IMG/VR virus record: IMGVR_UViG_3300020204_000036
Span: 1-64,000 of that record
Reading direction: 5' to 3' (one strand)
Length of the DNA stretch: 64,000 bases
DNA from: a virus
Shown here: piece by piece, positions 40,208-49,140 of the stretch
How positions within the stretch are numbered: the stretch's first letter is position 1
Layout: each line of letters starts with the position of its first letter
The notes under the pieces: model-generated
Database searches by the model: none
Told to the model about the DNA's origin: nothing
Seen by the model: the letters and a program-made list of their open reading frames with translations, nothing else
Translations under genes and position numbers: made by a program

Positions 40208-41815
40208 ATGGCAGATATTCTTTTAGAAAGTTGTTGTTATCCTGGGTTACAATATTATACCGATGAGTCAAATTGGACGGGAGCCACTTCTGCAGTGACA
40301 ACGGTTTTTTCTGTTACTTATGATTCTGTCGTAGTTTCAGGTTGTTATACAATAGTATCTGCGTTCACTTCCGGATTTACATCAACTAGCATAGTCCCTG
40401 ATGGGGTATATACTCAAGTAACAGGATGCACAGACCCATTTTGTGCAACAGGACAATGTTGTTCAAATGAGTATTGTGTTCAAATTAACGATGTAAATTT
40501 TTCAGCATATAGTGGTAGTTATGTTGTGGCCGGAAGTTATAATTCCTTACCTTTTTTTACAGGTGGAACACAACCTGGATACATTTATAAAGGACCAACA
40601 AAATGGTGTTTAGGAACTTCTGCAGGCACAGGTTGTTATTTCTTTGGGCAAGACCCAACTCTATCACCTTGTCCAAATTTATACACGGACTTGTTTTATG
40701 AAGGTCCTTGTGGAACACCACTACCAACTCCAACGCCCGTTTGTGATATATTTGATTTTGAAGTTGACGTGTTATGTGTGACACCAACTCCGACTCCAAC
40801 ACCAACACCAACACCAACTCCGACCCCTACACCCACACCATCACCAACACCTGATATATGTTCAGGATTTACTGTTGATATTACGGTTAGTGGAACAACA
40901 CCAACTCCTACGCCAACACCTACTCCCACCCCTACTCCAACGCCAACAATTAATTTAACGGGAGAAACGGTAACATTTACAATAGATGATGGAAACTTTG
41001 TATGTTTTAGAGTTAAAGAGTTAAGAGATTGTAATGAAAACGTAACTTATTATGTTTCGGGTTCTTTAGATATATCAGGAACACCAATAACAACAGGTCA
41101 GACGTTCTTAGGAGTTATTAATGACCAATTGAAATGTGCAACTTACATACAAGATACAACTGCAAGTCCAAATGCTACAATTAAACTTGTTGTTTCGGCA
41201 TACACAGGATGTACGGTTTGTCCAACACCAACACCTACACCAACACCTACACCAACTCCCACACCAACTCCGACACCTACACCAACTCCAACGCCTACAT
41301 TCGCGCCAGGAACTTACTTTGTGTTTACATCTTGTACTACAACATCGATGATTACACAAACAGCTTATCCACCAACTAATCTTGACCCAGGAGAAGTAAT
41401 TAGAGATTATTCTGGAAATTGTTATAGTTATGTAGGATATTTTATAAATTATATTCCACCTTCAGGTTATATTGTGGTAAATGAAGACAGATTTACAGCG
41501 ACAACAGCAACAACATACGTTGATTGTGCTGAATGTTTATTAGTCGAACCGCTAGTTGTAACATTTAATACTTGGATTGGAAGTGGGGCATATTCGGTAA
41601 ATTGCCCTGGATGCCAATTAACTAACTTTGGTCTACAAACAATATTCTATACACACCCATCGGTTAATCAAATACAAACAGGAGTGACCGTGTATAGTAA
41701 TTCGTCATTGTTATATCCGTTAACAATTGACTATATCAGATACGGAAATAAAATTTATAGTGTTAATAATAGTGGTGTTATCACTGAGTTTTGCACAGTA
41801 AACGGAGTTTGTTAA
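40208..41815 (+). CDS. Fibre-like protein with three Pro-Thr repeat linkers
   Basis: The 535-residue protein alternates Cys-containing beta domains with three long (Pro-Thr)n tracts. The N-terminus (LLESCCYPGLQYYTD) is Cys-rich like that of 35207. The tracts fall at about residues 192-215, 231-247 and 339-364. They would form stiff, extended linkers and are natural O-glycosylation acceptors. Two glycosyltransferase genes lie directly upstream. The last domain (VNEDRFTATTATTYVDCAEC onward) is unassigned. It is probably a tail fibre or adhesin. The stop is 1 nt before the third mini-paralogue. Confidence 0.65.
   Translation: MADILLESCCYPGLQYYTDESNWTGATSAVTTVFSVTYDSVVVSGCYTIVSAFTSGFTSTSIVPDGVYTQVTGCTDPFCATGQCCSNEYCVQINDVNFSAYSGSYVVAGSYNSLPFFTGGTQPGYIYKGPTKWCLGTSAGTGCYFFGQDPTLSPCPNLYTDLFYEGPCGTPLPTPTPVCDIFDFEVDVLCVTPTPTPTPTPTPTPTPTPTPSPTPDICSGFTVDITVSGTTPTPTPTPTPTPTPTPTINLTGETVTFTIDDGNFVCFRVKELRDCNENVTYYVSGSLDISGTPITTGQTFLGVINDQLKCATYIQDTTASPNATIKLVVSAYTGCTVCPTPTPTPTPTPTPTPTPTPTPTPTPTFAPGTYFVFTSCTTTSMITQTAYPPTNLDPGEVIRDYSGNCYSYVGYFINYIPPSGYIVVNEDRFTATTATTYVDCAECLLVEPLVVTFNTWIGSGAYSVNCPGCQLTNFGLQTIFYTHPSVNQIQTGVTVYSNSSLLYPLTIDYIRYGNKIYSVNNSGVITEFCTVNGVC
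40781..41299 (+). repeat. Three (Pro-Thr)n-coding repeat tracts
   Basis: Six-base units of the type CCN-ACN form tracts at 40781-40852, 40898-40948 and 41222-41299, all in frame with CDS 40208. The third codon positions vary widely (CCA, CCT, CCC, CCG; ACA, ACT, ACC, ACG) while the peptide stays almost pure Pro-Thr. This indicates selection on the protein rather than recent slippage. Confidence 0.9.
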
Positions 41816-41816
41816 T

Positions 41817-42107
41817 ATGCCAACAATTGTCACAATAAATACAATAACTTCAGGAACAAGCCCATATGATGTTTGGGTGTGTGATGCATGTGGAATTTAT
41901 GGCACTTGTCAATATATAGACACATTTATAACAACACCCTATTCATTTACATTACCTGTTTCCTTTGAATCTATGGATAGTTATGTTGTTAAAGTAATTG
42001 ATGATAATGGTTGTGAATTCTGTTATGATGGACTTTGTAATTATAAACAGTTTCAAGACTTAATATGTTTTGAATTCGAAGACGGAATACCTTATGATTT
42101 TCAATAA
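41817..42107 (+). CDS. Mini adhesin-family protein C, 96 aa
   Basis: The third member of the small paralogous family, with GTSPYDVWVCDACGIYGTC near the start and KVIDDNGCEFCYDGLC near the end. It has extra Cys residues and a C-terminal extension (FQDLICFEFEDGIPYDFQ) absent from the two at 37514 and 37727. It follows the Pro-Thr fibre gene after one base, just as paralogue A follows the SprB-repeat adhesin. This suggests each mini-protein partners with the large fibre encoded before it. Confidence 0.65.
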   Translation: MPTIVTINTITSGTSPYDVWVCDACGIYGTCQYIDTFITTPYSFTLPVSFESMDSYVVKVIDDNGCEFCYDGLCNYKQFQDLICFEFEDGIPYDFQ

Positions 42108-42114
42108 ACTATGA

Positions 42115-42127
42115 TATATATAAAATA
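42115..42127 (+). promoter_or_regulatory. TATATATAAAATA element upstream of 42133
   Basis: A variant of the recurring element, TATATATAAAATA, lies 5 nt before the ATG at 42133 in a 25-nt gap. Confidence 0.35.
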
Positions 42128-42132
42128 AAAAA

Positions 42133-43710
42133 ATGGCAACTTTAACATCGAGGACATTGACTACTGGGGCATCACTAAATGACCTTATACACATTGTAAT
42201 AACGGGAGACACATCACAAAGTCCAAGTGGCTCATCATATAAGGCATCATTAAGTCAGTTGGTGCCTTTGTTTGGAGGGTCACCTGACGTATATTTAACA
42301 GGGGGGACTGCGGTTTCTTCAGGAGGAACAATTACGTTTACAAATAGTACAGGTGGAACCTTTACAGTTTCAGGGCTTACAACACCATTTACAGGTGGTT
42401 CGGGAAATTGTATTACAAGTTTTTACACTGAAAATATTCATGCATGTGTTGATGAAATAACAGTACATAATAGAGTTCAATCAACAGGTTCTGACGCTCA
42501 ATCACTTTTAAGTTTTGCTTTTGGTGGAAATGTTCAGGCTTTAAACAGATACACACATGCCGAAGGAATTGATACTATAGCCTCTGGAGATACTTCACAT
42601 GCCGAGGGCTCAGGAACTAAATCATTTGGACAATTTTCACATAGTGAAGGTACTGATACAAGAGCAGGTACAAACACTGCATATTTGGCGACAGGTTTAA
42701 CTTCAGGTGTTTTTTATTTGGACAGTACCTACGGTAATGTTAGCGCAAACTTTACCTCTGATTTATTTATATGGATTCACGATTTACCATTTGGTGGTTC
42801 TTTGACAGATAGCTTTAAAAAAGTGTCAGGAAGTACCTTTAGTGGCGGTCAAACTTTAGTTTATTTGTACGATACAGGTTTGACTGCAACAAATAACTTA
42901 TACATAGGAGATACTGCAATACCTGATTTGTGGCAGGGTAATGAGACTGCTGGAGGTAGAAGTGCATCTGTTAAAGGTTTTGCGTCAGGTGCTATTGGCA
43001 CAAACTCATTTGCTTCAGGACAAGGTAGTTTTTCAATGGGTTGGAATTCATTTACGGCTAATAAAGGGAATAAGGCGTTTGGAAATGCATCGACAGCTTT
43101 TGGAACATCAAATAATGTCTACGGAACAAGTTCAGTCTCTTTTGGAGACTCAAACATATTGGAAGGAGCGTCTTCAATAACAACAGGAAATAGTAATGAA
43201 GTATATGGTGATTTTTCATTCGCAGGCGGTGCTGACAATATTATAAATGGACAAACATCTTTTGTATTTGGTCAACAAAATACAACAAATAATGAACAAG
43301 GTGCTATTTTAGCGGGCAATAATAATCTTGTACAGAGCGGAGACACTACCAATTCAACAATTTTAGGTGGGAAAAATAACACAATAACTGGCTTGGCACC
43401 AAGTGACCCCGTATATGACTCTTCAGTAATAGGTGGTTCGGGCAACACTGTACAATCTTATAGTTCGGTGATTGTTGGAGGTGAAGGAAATACTTTGACA
43501 GGTAGTAGAAGCGTTGTCCTTGGTGGTACTGGAATAAGTGCTACCGCATCAGACACAGCATACGCCCCAAATATTGTTTTAGCATTTTCAGGAACCCCAT
43601 CAGGTAGTTTAGACACATTAGGAGAACCTGGTTCTTTACTATGGGACGATAGTTATTTTTACTATAAAGACAACACAGGTTGGAAAAGATTAAGCGGAGC
43701 AACTTGGTAA
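42133..43710 (+). CDS. Tail fibre with YadA-like head repeats
   Basis: The 525-residue protein contains many short repeats of the trimeric YadA-head type. They include THAEGIDTIASGDTSHAEG and a long run from about residue 270 to 440 with units such as AFGNASTAFGTSNNVYG and SVSFGDSNILEG. These coil into a left-handed beta roll, usually as trimers. The C-terminus (LLWDDSYFYYKDNTGWKRLSG) is like the end domains of phage fibres. It is likely a trimeric receptor-binding fibre. The N-terminus (TLTTGASLNDLIHIV) may attach it to the baseplate. The next adhesin starts 1 nt later. Confidence 0.75.
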   Translation: MATLTSRTLTTGASLNDLIHIVITGDTSQSPSGSSYKASLSQLVPLFGGSPDVYLTGGTAVSSGGTITFTNSTGGTFTVSGLTTPFTGGSGNCITSFYTENIHACVDEITVHNRVQSTGSDAQSLLSFAFGGNVQALNRYTHAEGIDTIASGDTSHAEGSGTKSFGQFSHSEGTDTRAGTNTAYLATGLTSGVFYLDSTYGNVSANFTSDLFIWIHDLPFGGSLTDSFKKVSGSTFSGGQTLVYLYDTGLTATNNLYIGDTAIPDLWQGNETAGGRSASVKGFASGAIGTNSFASGQGSFSMGWNSFTANKGNKAFGNASTAFGTSNNVYGTSSVSFGDSNILEGASSITTGNSNEVYGDFSFAGGADNIINGQTSFVFGQQNTTNNEQGAILAGNNNLVQSGDTTNSTILGGKNNTITGLAPSDPVYDSSVIGGSGNTVQSYSSVIVGGEGNTLTGSRSVVLGGTGISATASDTAYAPNIVLAFSGTPSGSLDTLGEPGSLLWDDSYFYYKDNTGWKRLSGATW

Positions 43711-43711
43711 T

Positions 43712-45286
43712 ATGGGATTATTAAGTGGAAATAGTTGTAATATAATAACACTCCTACCTTTGGGGTTAGATTGTGACAGCATTAATGCATCAACACCCGA
43801 TTCCACAAATGGTCTTATAACTCTTTATGTTACAGGAGGAACACCACCATATAATATTTCTTGGAGCAATGGGGCCCAAGGGTCTTTAATAACAAACTTA
43901 CTACCTGGCGATTATACCGCAACCGTTATAGATTATTATGGTGATTTTACAGGAAGGACAACTTGTAGTGTTGACTATGATAGTTTTTACTTAGAACAAT
44001 TTGAAGATTGCCAAAATTCAGGAAACTTTGTTTATTATGTTGCAGATTTACCATCTACTTTTGTTGATGGTAAAGTTTATAGTTTAACAACACAAACAGG
44101 TTGTTGGACACATAGTGGTCAAACACTTTATACAGGACAATCATATGTAAATAATTTTGCAGTCGTGTCAACAGGGCCATTTGATACTTGTTCAGATTGT
44201 TTACCACCACCAGTACCACCTCCGGTTTATCCACAAAATCTTTGTTTTGAATATACACCATCACCGAATACAACTTATTTAACTACCTACTCGAGTGGGT
44301 CTACAATTAATGGTTATCCATCTTGGACAAGTTCAACTACAACAATGTATTATAATACAGGAAACACAAGATGGGAAATTAGTGGATGGACTAATTCAGG
44401 AGTTCCTGCATTACTTCAACCCACAACACCACCAACAGGTAATTGGTCACTACTTGGAACACTACCTGCAACGATATTTGTTAGCACAGGAGTTTGTACA
44501 ACACCACCACTTACATTATCAGTAACAACAACACAACCGACTTGTTCAAATACAAGTAATGGTGTGATAAACGTTACAGGTTATGGTGGAGTTCCTTCAT
44601 ACACTTACTCAATAAATGGGGTAAATTATCAAGTATCAAATGTATTTTTAGGTTTGGGGGCTGGAAATTATACAGTTTACATTAAAGATACTAACAATAC
44701 GGTAACAGCACAATCGGTTACGTTGACGCCTCAAAACGCATTCACTAATTACGTTTTGAATTTAAGTTTGACGCCTTTGGCAAATCAAATAAATGTTGGT
44801 ACAACGGTAACGAAAACTTGGTATTATCAAATAAATGTAACGCCAACACTTCCAGCAGGTCGAACAGTAAATTTCACAATTAATACAGCGGTTGGTTTCA
44901 CGGGGAAAACATTCATAACAAACTTACCAATAATTACAAACTCAATAACAGCAACAACTACAGGAAGTGCAACATTAAGCTCTCCTGTTAACTCAACTGT
45001 TATATCAACAGGATTAAGTAGACCATCTTGTTTAACTTCATTTATTTATTACAGTTCTTACACAAATACTTATACTGCGACCATTTCATCGGGAGGTATT
45101 ATTAATGGAGTTATCACACAATTTATTGATACACCAACAATGGAGTTTAGAGGATGTGAATTAGAAGGATATATATTGGATTCCGTTTCAATTACAAATG
45201 TTACTATAACTCCATCAACATGTAGTGGTATAAGTGTAAATGGTTCGCCTAAAACAATGCCTTTACAAAAAATAGGTTTGTCTTAA
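43712..45286 (+). CDS. Adhesin with SprB-like repeats, 524 aa
   Basis: At least two SprB-type repeats are visible. One is at about residues 17-85, with GGTPPYNISWSNGAQGS and LPGDYTATVIDYYG. The other is at about residues 270-345, with QPTCSNTSNGVINV, VPSYTYSINGVNY and GAGNYTVYIKDTNN. Between them is a Pro-rich linker (CLPPPVPPPVYP) and an unassigned Cys-poor domain. It probably forms part of the same adhesion apparatus as 35207. No signal peptide is present, consistent with a virion protein assembled in the cytoplasm. Confidence 0.65.
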   Translation: MGLLSGNSCNIITLLPLGLDCDSINASTPDSTNGLITLYVTGGTPPYNISWSNGAQGSLITNLLPGDYTATVIDYYGDFTGRTTCSVDYDSFYLEQFEDCQNSGNFVYYVADLPSTFVDGKVYSLTTQTGCWTHSGQTLYTGQSYVNNFAVVSTGPFDTCSDCLPPPVPPPVYPQNLCFEYTPSPNTTYLTTYSSGSTINGYPSWTSSTTTMYYNTGNTRWEISGWTNSGVPALLQPTTPPTGNWSLLGTLPATIFVSTGVCTTPPLTLSVTTTQPTCSNTSNGVINVTGYGGVPSYTYSINGVNYQVSNVFLGLGAGNYTVYIKDTNNTVTAQSVTLTPQNAFTNYVLNLSLTPLANQINVGTTVTKTWYYQINVTPTLPAGRTVNFTINTAVGFTGKTFITNLPIITNSITATTTGSATLSSPVNSTVISTGLSRPSCLTSFIYYSSYTNTYTATISSGGIINGVITQFIDTPTMEFRGCELEGYILDSVSITNVTITPSTCSGISVNGSPKTMPLQKIGLS

Positions 45287-45307
45287 AATAAATTTATAAA
45301 AAAAATA

Positions 45308-45315
45308 TATTTATA
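45308..45315 (+). promoter_or_regulatory. TATTTATA element upstream of 45320
   Basis: TATTTATAAAATATG runs into the start codon at 45320; a second weaker copy (AATTTATAAA) lies at 45291-45300. The gap between genes is 33 nt. Confidence 0.5.
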
Positions 45316-45319
45316 AAAT

Positions 45320-47533
45320 ATGTCATATATAATCAAAAATACCTCAGCGTTAATTAACACCATAATCACTGACGCGGCCAGAAAAAAAATATCGCAAGGT
45401 AAATTTGACATTTCTTATTTTGAATTAGGTGATAGTGAAGTTTGTTATAATTGTACAAGTAATACGGATTATGTCCAACTTAATGTTTTGATGCCCCAAT
45501 ACAACGCACAAAACTTAGCTCCGATTCCTGAAAAAAATAGAATGCAAGTTAAATATCCATTGTTTGTGGACTCAACATCAGGTAGCACCTTGGGAGTTCC
45601 ATTTGATGCGTCTTACATAGATAATGTATTTAATAGTGCTGCTCCTCGTGGATTCTTAACAGGTTCAACAGGCTCTCCTGTTGTTTTTAGTGCCTATACA
45701 TCTTCAGCATATACGATTAATCCTAATTTTCTTGTTTCTAATTCGGCGGTAACTTCGGGAGATGTATTAACATTAACATATTCAAGTATTGACCCAACAG
45801 TTTCAGGCACAGTTACAAATGGAATGTTTTTATTTTTATTTGGAACAGATAACATACAACCATTTACAGGAGCTGCGCCAATTTTTAGTTATGTTGTAGT
45901 TGGTGTAACAGGTGATACATCTACAGCGACCACTGTAAATATTCAAGTGGATAGACAATTACCTAACTTTAGTGGGATGGGATATACTGGTGACTCGAGA
46001 GTTATCTTCTATCCATCAGGTATGACAGTAATTTATGACTCTTTTACTCCTGAACCTTATTGGCATCCAAATGTCTTCAATTTTGAAACAAATTGTGATG
46101 TTTCACAAAATGATGTTAAAGTTTGGAATATGAACATTCCTTGGACAGAATCACCTGCAGGAATATTCAACACTGTGAATCAAGATTTTAACCAATTTGC
46201 ATCTACAGGATATACAGGTTCTAAAGAATATTTGGGTTACTATTCCGATAGTGGTCAAACAGATACAGATTCGGTATATTTTTATAATTCATTTTCTGAA
46301 AAAATAACTCTAAAACCATCTGAACAAAAGGCCATTGCGATTGTACATTATACAAATCAAGCGATTGATAACTATTATGGTGAAAAGTTTGCAATGCAAG
46401 ATTTTGACGCAAATAATCCAGGGAATACAGGTCAAGCAAGAAACTTTAAACTTTCCATTCCGTGGTTAATGTGGCACAAAAACCCAAGTGGTACAACAGG
46501 TGAAGTATTTTACACAGACCCATCAGGTTTTACTAGTTTAAATTTATTTACACCTCATTACATTGAGTCTAAAAAAAGTATAAACTTTAATGCCCCTGGT
46601 TTAAGATACTACCATCTTTGGGACACTCACCCAAATACAAATGGAATACCTAATAGAATTGGTAAAGTTTTCACTGATTTGAAAATTATAGTTTTTGATG
46701 ATGATGAAATAGTGGCAGCACTTAATTACAAGTCAAATAGAAGTTGGACTTTACCGGCACCTAAATTGGGGTTAGTAACTCCTAATACCTTTAGTGGTGT
46801 TTTAGGTGGGGTTCAGGGATTATTAACAGGAAATACTGAAACATTATTTTTAACATATAGATTTAATAACTCAGCATTTACAAATTCACTTCACTGTAAT
46901 TACTACCAAACAATCACAGGGAACGACCAAAGTTTATTACCGGGAGCTTCTGATATTCTTGTTAGATTCGGGAATGAGTTTCCATTTTTACAAGTTCCTT
47001 CAGTTGGATTACCTTCAGGATTTACTGCAAATGAAATTAAGTTATTGGCTCAAAAAGTCACAACTGCAACAACAAGACCCGATGTGACCCAATGGAGAGA
47101 AATTGATGTAACATCACAATTATCAGCAACAACCGTTGGTGGTTATTTAACGGTAACAGGTTTAACTGGAACAACCTTGCAGTTAACCAAAAACATGTAT
47201 GACACTGCACCAATATATGACCTTAATGATTATATAACGTTACCCGTATTAAATCAAACAGGAATAACCTTAAACTTTGGTGGTGAATTCTTCTTTTTTG
47301 GGACAATTGAAACAGATATTCAAGCAACAATATATGTTATGAACTTCTTATGTAATTTAGGTCAAACACAATTCTTCGATTCTTCAAACCCAACTTGGGA
47401 CGGAACAACACCACCTTACGTTACTGAAGTTGCACTTTACAATGCAAACAAAGAACTTATGGTTATTTCTAAGATACAATCACCTGAAAAAAGACAAGGT
47501 GTCCAGCAGTATCCTATTAAGTACGATTTTTAA
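45320..47533 (+). CDS. Tail fibre-like protein, 737 aa
   Basis: The N-terminus (ALINTIITDAARKKISQGKF, then ISYFELGDSEV) resembles N-terminal attachment domains of phage tail fibres, which often read T-x-x-G-x-x-x-(I/L)-x-x-A with a downstream GD. The C-terminus (VTEVALYNANKELMVISKIQ) is like the conserved end of such a domain. The middle is unassigned and rich in Thr, Asn and aromatic residues. It closes the adhesin block and is followed after 6 nt by a RuvC-like gene. A fibre or baseplate-attachment role is inferred. Confidence 0.6.
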   Translation: MSYIIKNTSALINTIITDAARKKISQGKFDISYFELGDSEVCYNCTSNTDYVQLNVLMPQYNAQNLAPIPEKNRMQVKYPLFVDSTSGSTLGVPFDASYIDNVFNSAAPRGFLTGSTGSPVVFSAYTSSAYTINPNFLVSNSAVTSGDVLTLTYSSIDPTVSGTVTNGMFLFLFGTDNIQPFTGAAPIFSYVVVGVTGDTSTATTVNIQVDRQLPNFSGMGYTGDSRVIFYPSGMTVIYDSFTPEPYWHPNVFNFETNCDVSQNDVKVWNMNIPWTESPAGIFNTVNQDFNQFASTGYTGSKEYLGYYSDSGQTDTDSVYFYNSFSEKITLKPSEQKAIAIVHYTNQAIDNYYGEKFAMQDFDANNPGNTGQARNFKLSIPWLMWHKNPSGTTGEVFYTDPSGFTSLNLFTPHYIESKKSINFNAPGLRYYHLWDTHPNTNGIPNRIGKVFTDLKIIVFDDDEIVAALNYKSNRSWTLPAPKLGLVTPNTFSGVLGGVQGLLTGNTETLFLTYRFNNSAFTNSLHCNYYQTITGNDQSLLPGASDILVRFGNEFPFLQVPSVGLPSGFTANEIKLLAQKVTTATTRPDVTQWREIDVTSQLSATTVGGYLTVTGLTGTTLQLTKNMYDTAPIYDLNDYITLPVLNQTGITLNFGGEFFFFGTIETDIQATIYVMNFLCNLGQTQFFDSSNPTWDGTTPPYVTEVALYNANKELMVISKIQSPEKRQGVQQYPIKYDF

Positions 47534-47539
47534 TTTTAT

Positions 47540-48145
47540 ATGGGAACAAAATCAGATTTAAAGAACTCACCAAAAGTTCTTGGCTTAGACATATCAACAA
47601 AAACAATCGGGTGGTCTTTATTTGACATTCAATCAAAAGAATTATTAGAATTAACACATTTTTCACCAATAATAAAACCTAAACCTGAAGATAAAATTCA
47701 AGAATTATTGTTGAAAGTTGTTTCTTTCGAAGAAAAACTTCAAAATTACAGAAACCTTGGAATAACTAAAGTTGTTATTGAAGAACCATTATTAAATTCA
47801 AATAACGTATGGACGGTAGGAACACTACTTAGATATAATTCAATGATTACAAAATCCATATACGATGTATTAGGAATTGTCCCAAATTATATTTCAACAT
47901 ATAACTCAAGAAAATACGCTTGGTCTGATTTGGTTCAAAAAAACGACAAAGACAAGTTTGTATTATTTGGTGGATTACCAAAAGATGTCGATAAAAAAGA
48001 AATTATTTGGAAAAAAGTTTCAGATAAAGAACCACAAATTACATGGCAACTTACAAGAAATAATACTTTAAAAAAAGAGTGTTATGATATGGCCGATTCT
48101 TATACTTGTGTTCTTGGTTATATGAAAGAACAAAAAATTTGGTAA
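47540..48145 (+). CDS. RuvC-like Holliday junction resolvase
   Basis: The 201-residue protein has an RNase H-like fold with acidic residues in the RuvC order. These are Asp17 in VLGLDISTKTIGWSLF, Glu at about residue 80 in VVIEEPLL, and Asp at about 183/186 in CYDMADSYT. RuvC enzymes cut four-way junctions during recombination and before packaging; T4 uses the unrelated endonuclease VII. A Lys-rich insertion precedes the last motif. It follows the tail-fibre gene closely but belongs functionally with the primase and nuclease genes downstream. Confidence 0.75.
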   Translation: MGTKSDLKNSPKVLGLDISTKTIGWSLFDIQSKELLELTHFSPIIKPKPEDKIQELLLKVVSFEEKLQNYRNLGITKVVIEEPLLNSNNVWTVGTLLRYNSMITKSIYDVLGIVPNYISTYNSRKYAWSDLVQKNDKDKFVLFGGLPKDVDKKEIIWKKVSDKEPQITWQLTRNNTLKKECYDMADSYTCVLGYMKEQKIW

Positions 48146-48187
48146 ACTAAATTTTATTTATCGTTTTATTAGCCGATAATATTACAT

Positions 48188-48218
48188 TTGACAAACCCAC
48201 CCTATACACCTATCTTTT
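48188..48218 (+). promoter_or_regulatory. Bacteroidetes-type promoter for primase gene
   Basis: TTG at 48188-48190 (in TTTGAC), a 20-nt spacer and TATCTTTT at 48211-48218 fit the host consensus. The predicted transcription start falls at about 48224, on the GTG start of the primase. A TATTTAT copy also lies at 48155-48161. Confidence 0.75.
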
Positions 48219-48222
48219 AAGG

Positions 48223-49140
48223 GTGGAAGCAGAAGAACTAATCATAGACCTTATAACAAACATTTTTGGAGAACCAAAGATGATAAATGAAATCAGAGGA
48301 CAAATCTCTGTTGATTGTCCTGTATGTTCGCACGAGATAAAAGGATTAGATAAAGGCGATGGTAAAGGTAACCTTGAAATAAATTACCAACAACACATAT
48401 TCAAATGTTGGTCTTGCGGTGAAACTCACGGAACTCACGGACATTTAGGAAAACTTATTGATAAGTTTGGTTCAAAAAAAGACAAGAAAATCTATAAGTT
48501 AATTAGACCTGATGAATTTGAAAAAAAAGAAAAAGTCTATAAAAAACTTGAATTACCAAAAGAGTACAAAAAGTTTGATGAGGTCCACCCACTTCATATT
48601 CCAAGAAAAGAAGCCATAAATTACCTACATAAACGGGGAATTTCCGATTATATAATCGAAAAATATCAAATTGGTTTTTGTTTGGAAGGTGAATATGCTG
48701 GAAGAATAGTAGTTCCTTCGTTTGATAAAAAAGGAGAACTCAATTTCTTTGTTTCAAGGTCTTGGAACCTAAGAAGTAAATTAAAATACAAAAACCCTGA
48801 AGCATCAAAAGACTTTTTAATTTTTAATGAAAGTTTAATTGATTGGAAAAAAGACATTTATTTAGTTGAAGGTGTATTTGATAGTTTCTTTTTAGATAAC
48901 TCCATTTGTTTATTAGGAAAGTTTCTAAATGACAACCTTTGGGAAAAATTATACACAAAAGCAAAAAAAAATATAATAGTTTGTTTGGATGGTGATGCAT
49001 ACACCGATGCAAAAAACTTATATGATAAACTAAACGGCGGTGTACTTTACAATAGAGTGAAGTTAGTAAAACTACCAAAAGATAAAGATGTCTGTGATTT
49101 AAAAGGAGACATAGAAAAATATTACGTAGAATTCAAATGA
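48223..49140 (+). CDS. 61: DNA primase, gp61/DnaG-like
   Basis: The 305-residue protein has an N-terminal zinc-binding domain with Cys32-x2-Cys35 (CPVC) and Cys62-x2-Cys65 (CWSC). A TOPRIM domain follows, with the catalytic Glu in YLVEGVFD (about residue 212) and the DxD-like CLDGDAYTDAK (about residue 253). It would lay RNA primers for the lagging strand with the gp41-like helicase. The GTG at 48223 coincides with the predicted transcript start, implying a leaderless message. The next in-frame ATG, 48280, would remove an N-terminal helix. The stop overlaps the next ATG. Confidence 0.88.
   Translation: MEAEELIIDLITNIFGEPKMINEIRGQISVDCPVCSHEIKGLDKGDGKGNLEINYQQHIFKCWSCGETHGTHGHLGKLIDKFGSKKDKKIYKLIRPDEFEKKEKVYKKLELPKEYKKFDEVHPLHIPRKEAINYLHKRGISDYIIEKYQIGFCLEGEYAGRIVVPSFDKKGELNFFVSRSWNLRSKLKYKNPEASKDFLIFNESLIDWKKDIYLVEGVFDSFFLDNSICLLGKFLNDNLWEKLYTKAKKNIIVCLDGDAYTDAKNLYDKLNGGVLYNRVKLVKLPKDKDVCDLKGDIEKYYVEFK

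Noticed and set aside
40781-41299. Pro-Thr tracts as a CRISPR-like or phase-variable repeat array
   Set aside because: Units are six bases, codons are scrambled, and the reading frame is fixed; there are no spacers.
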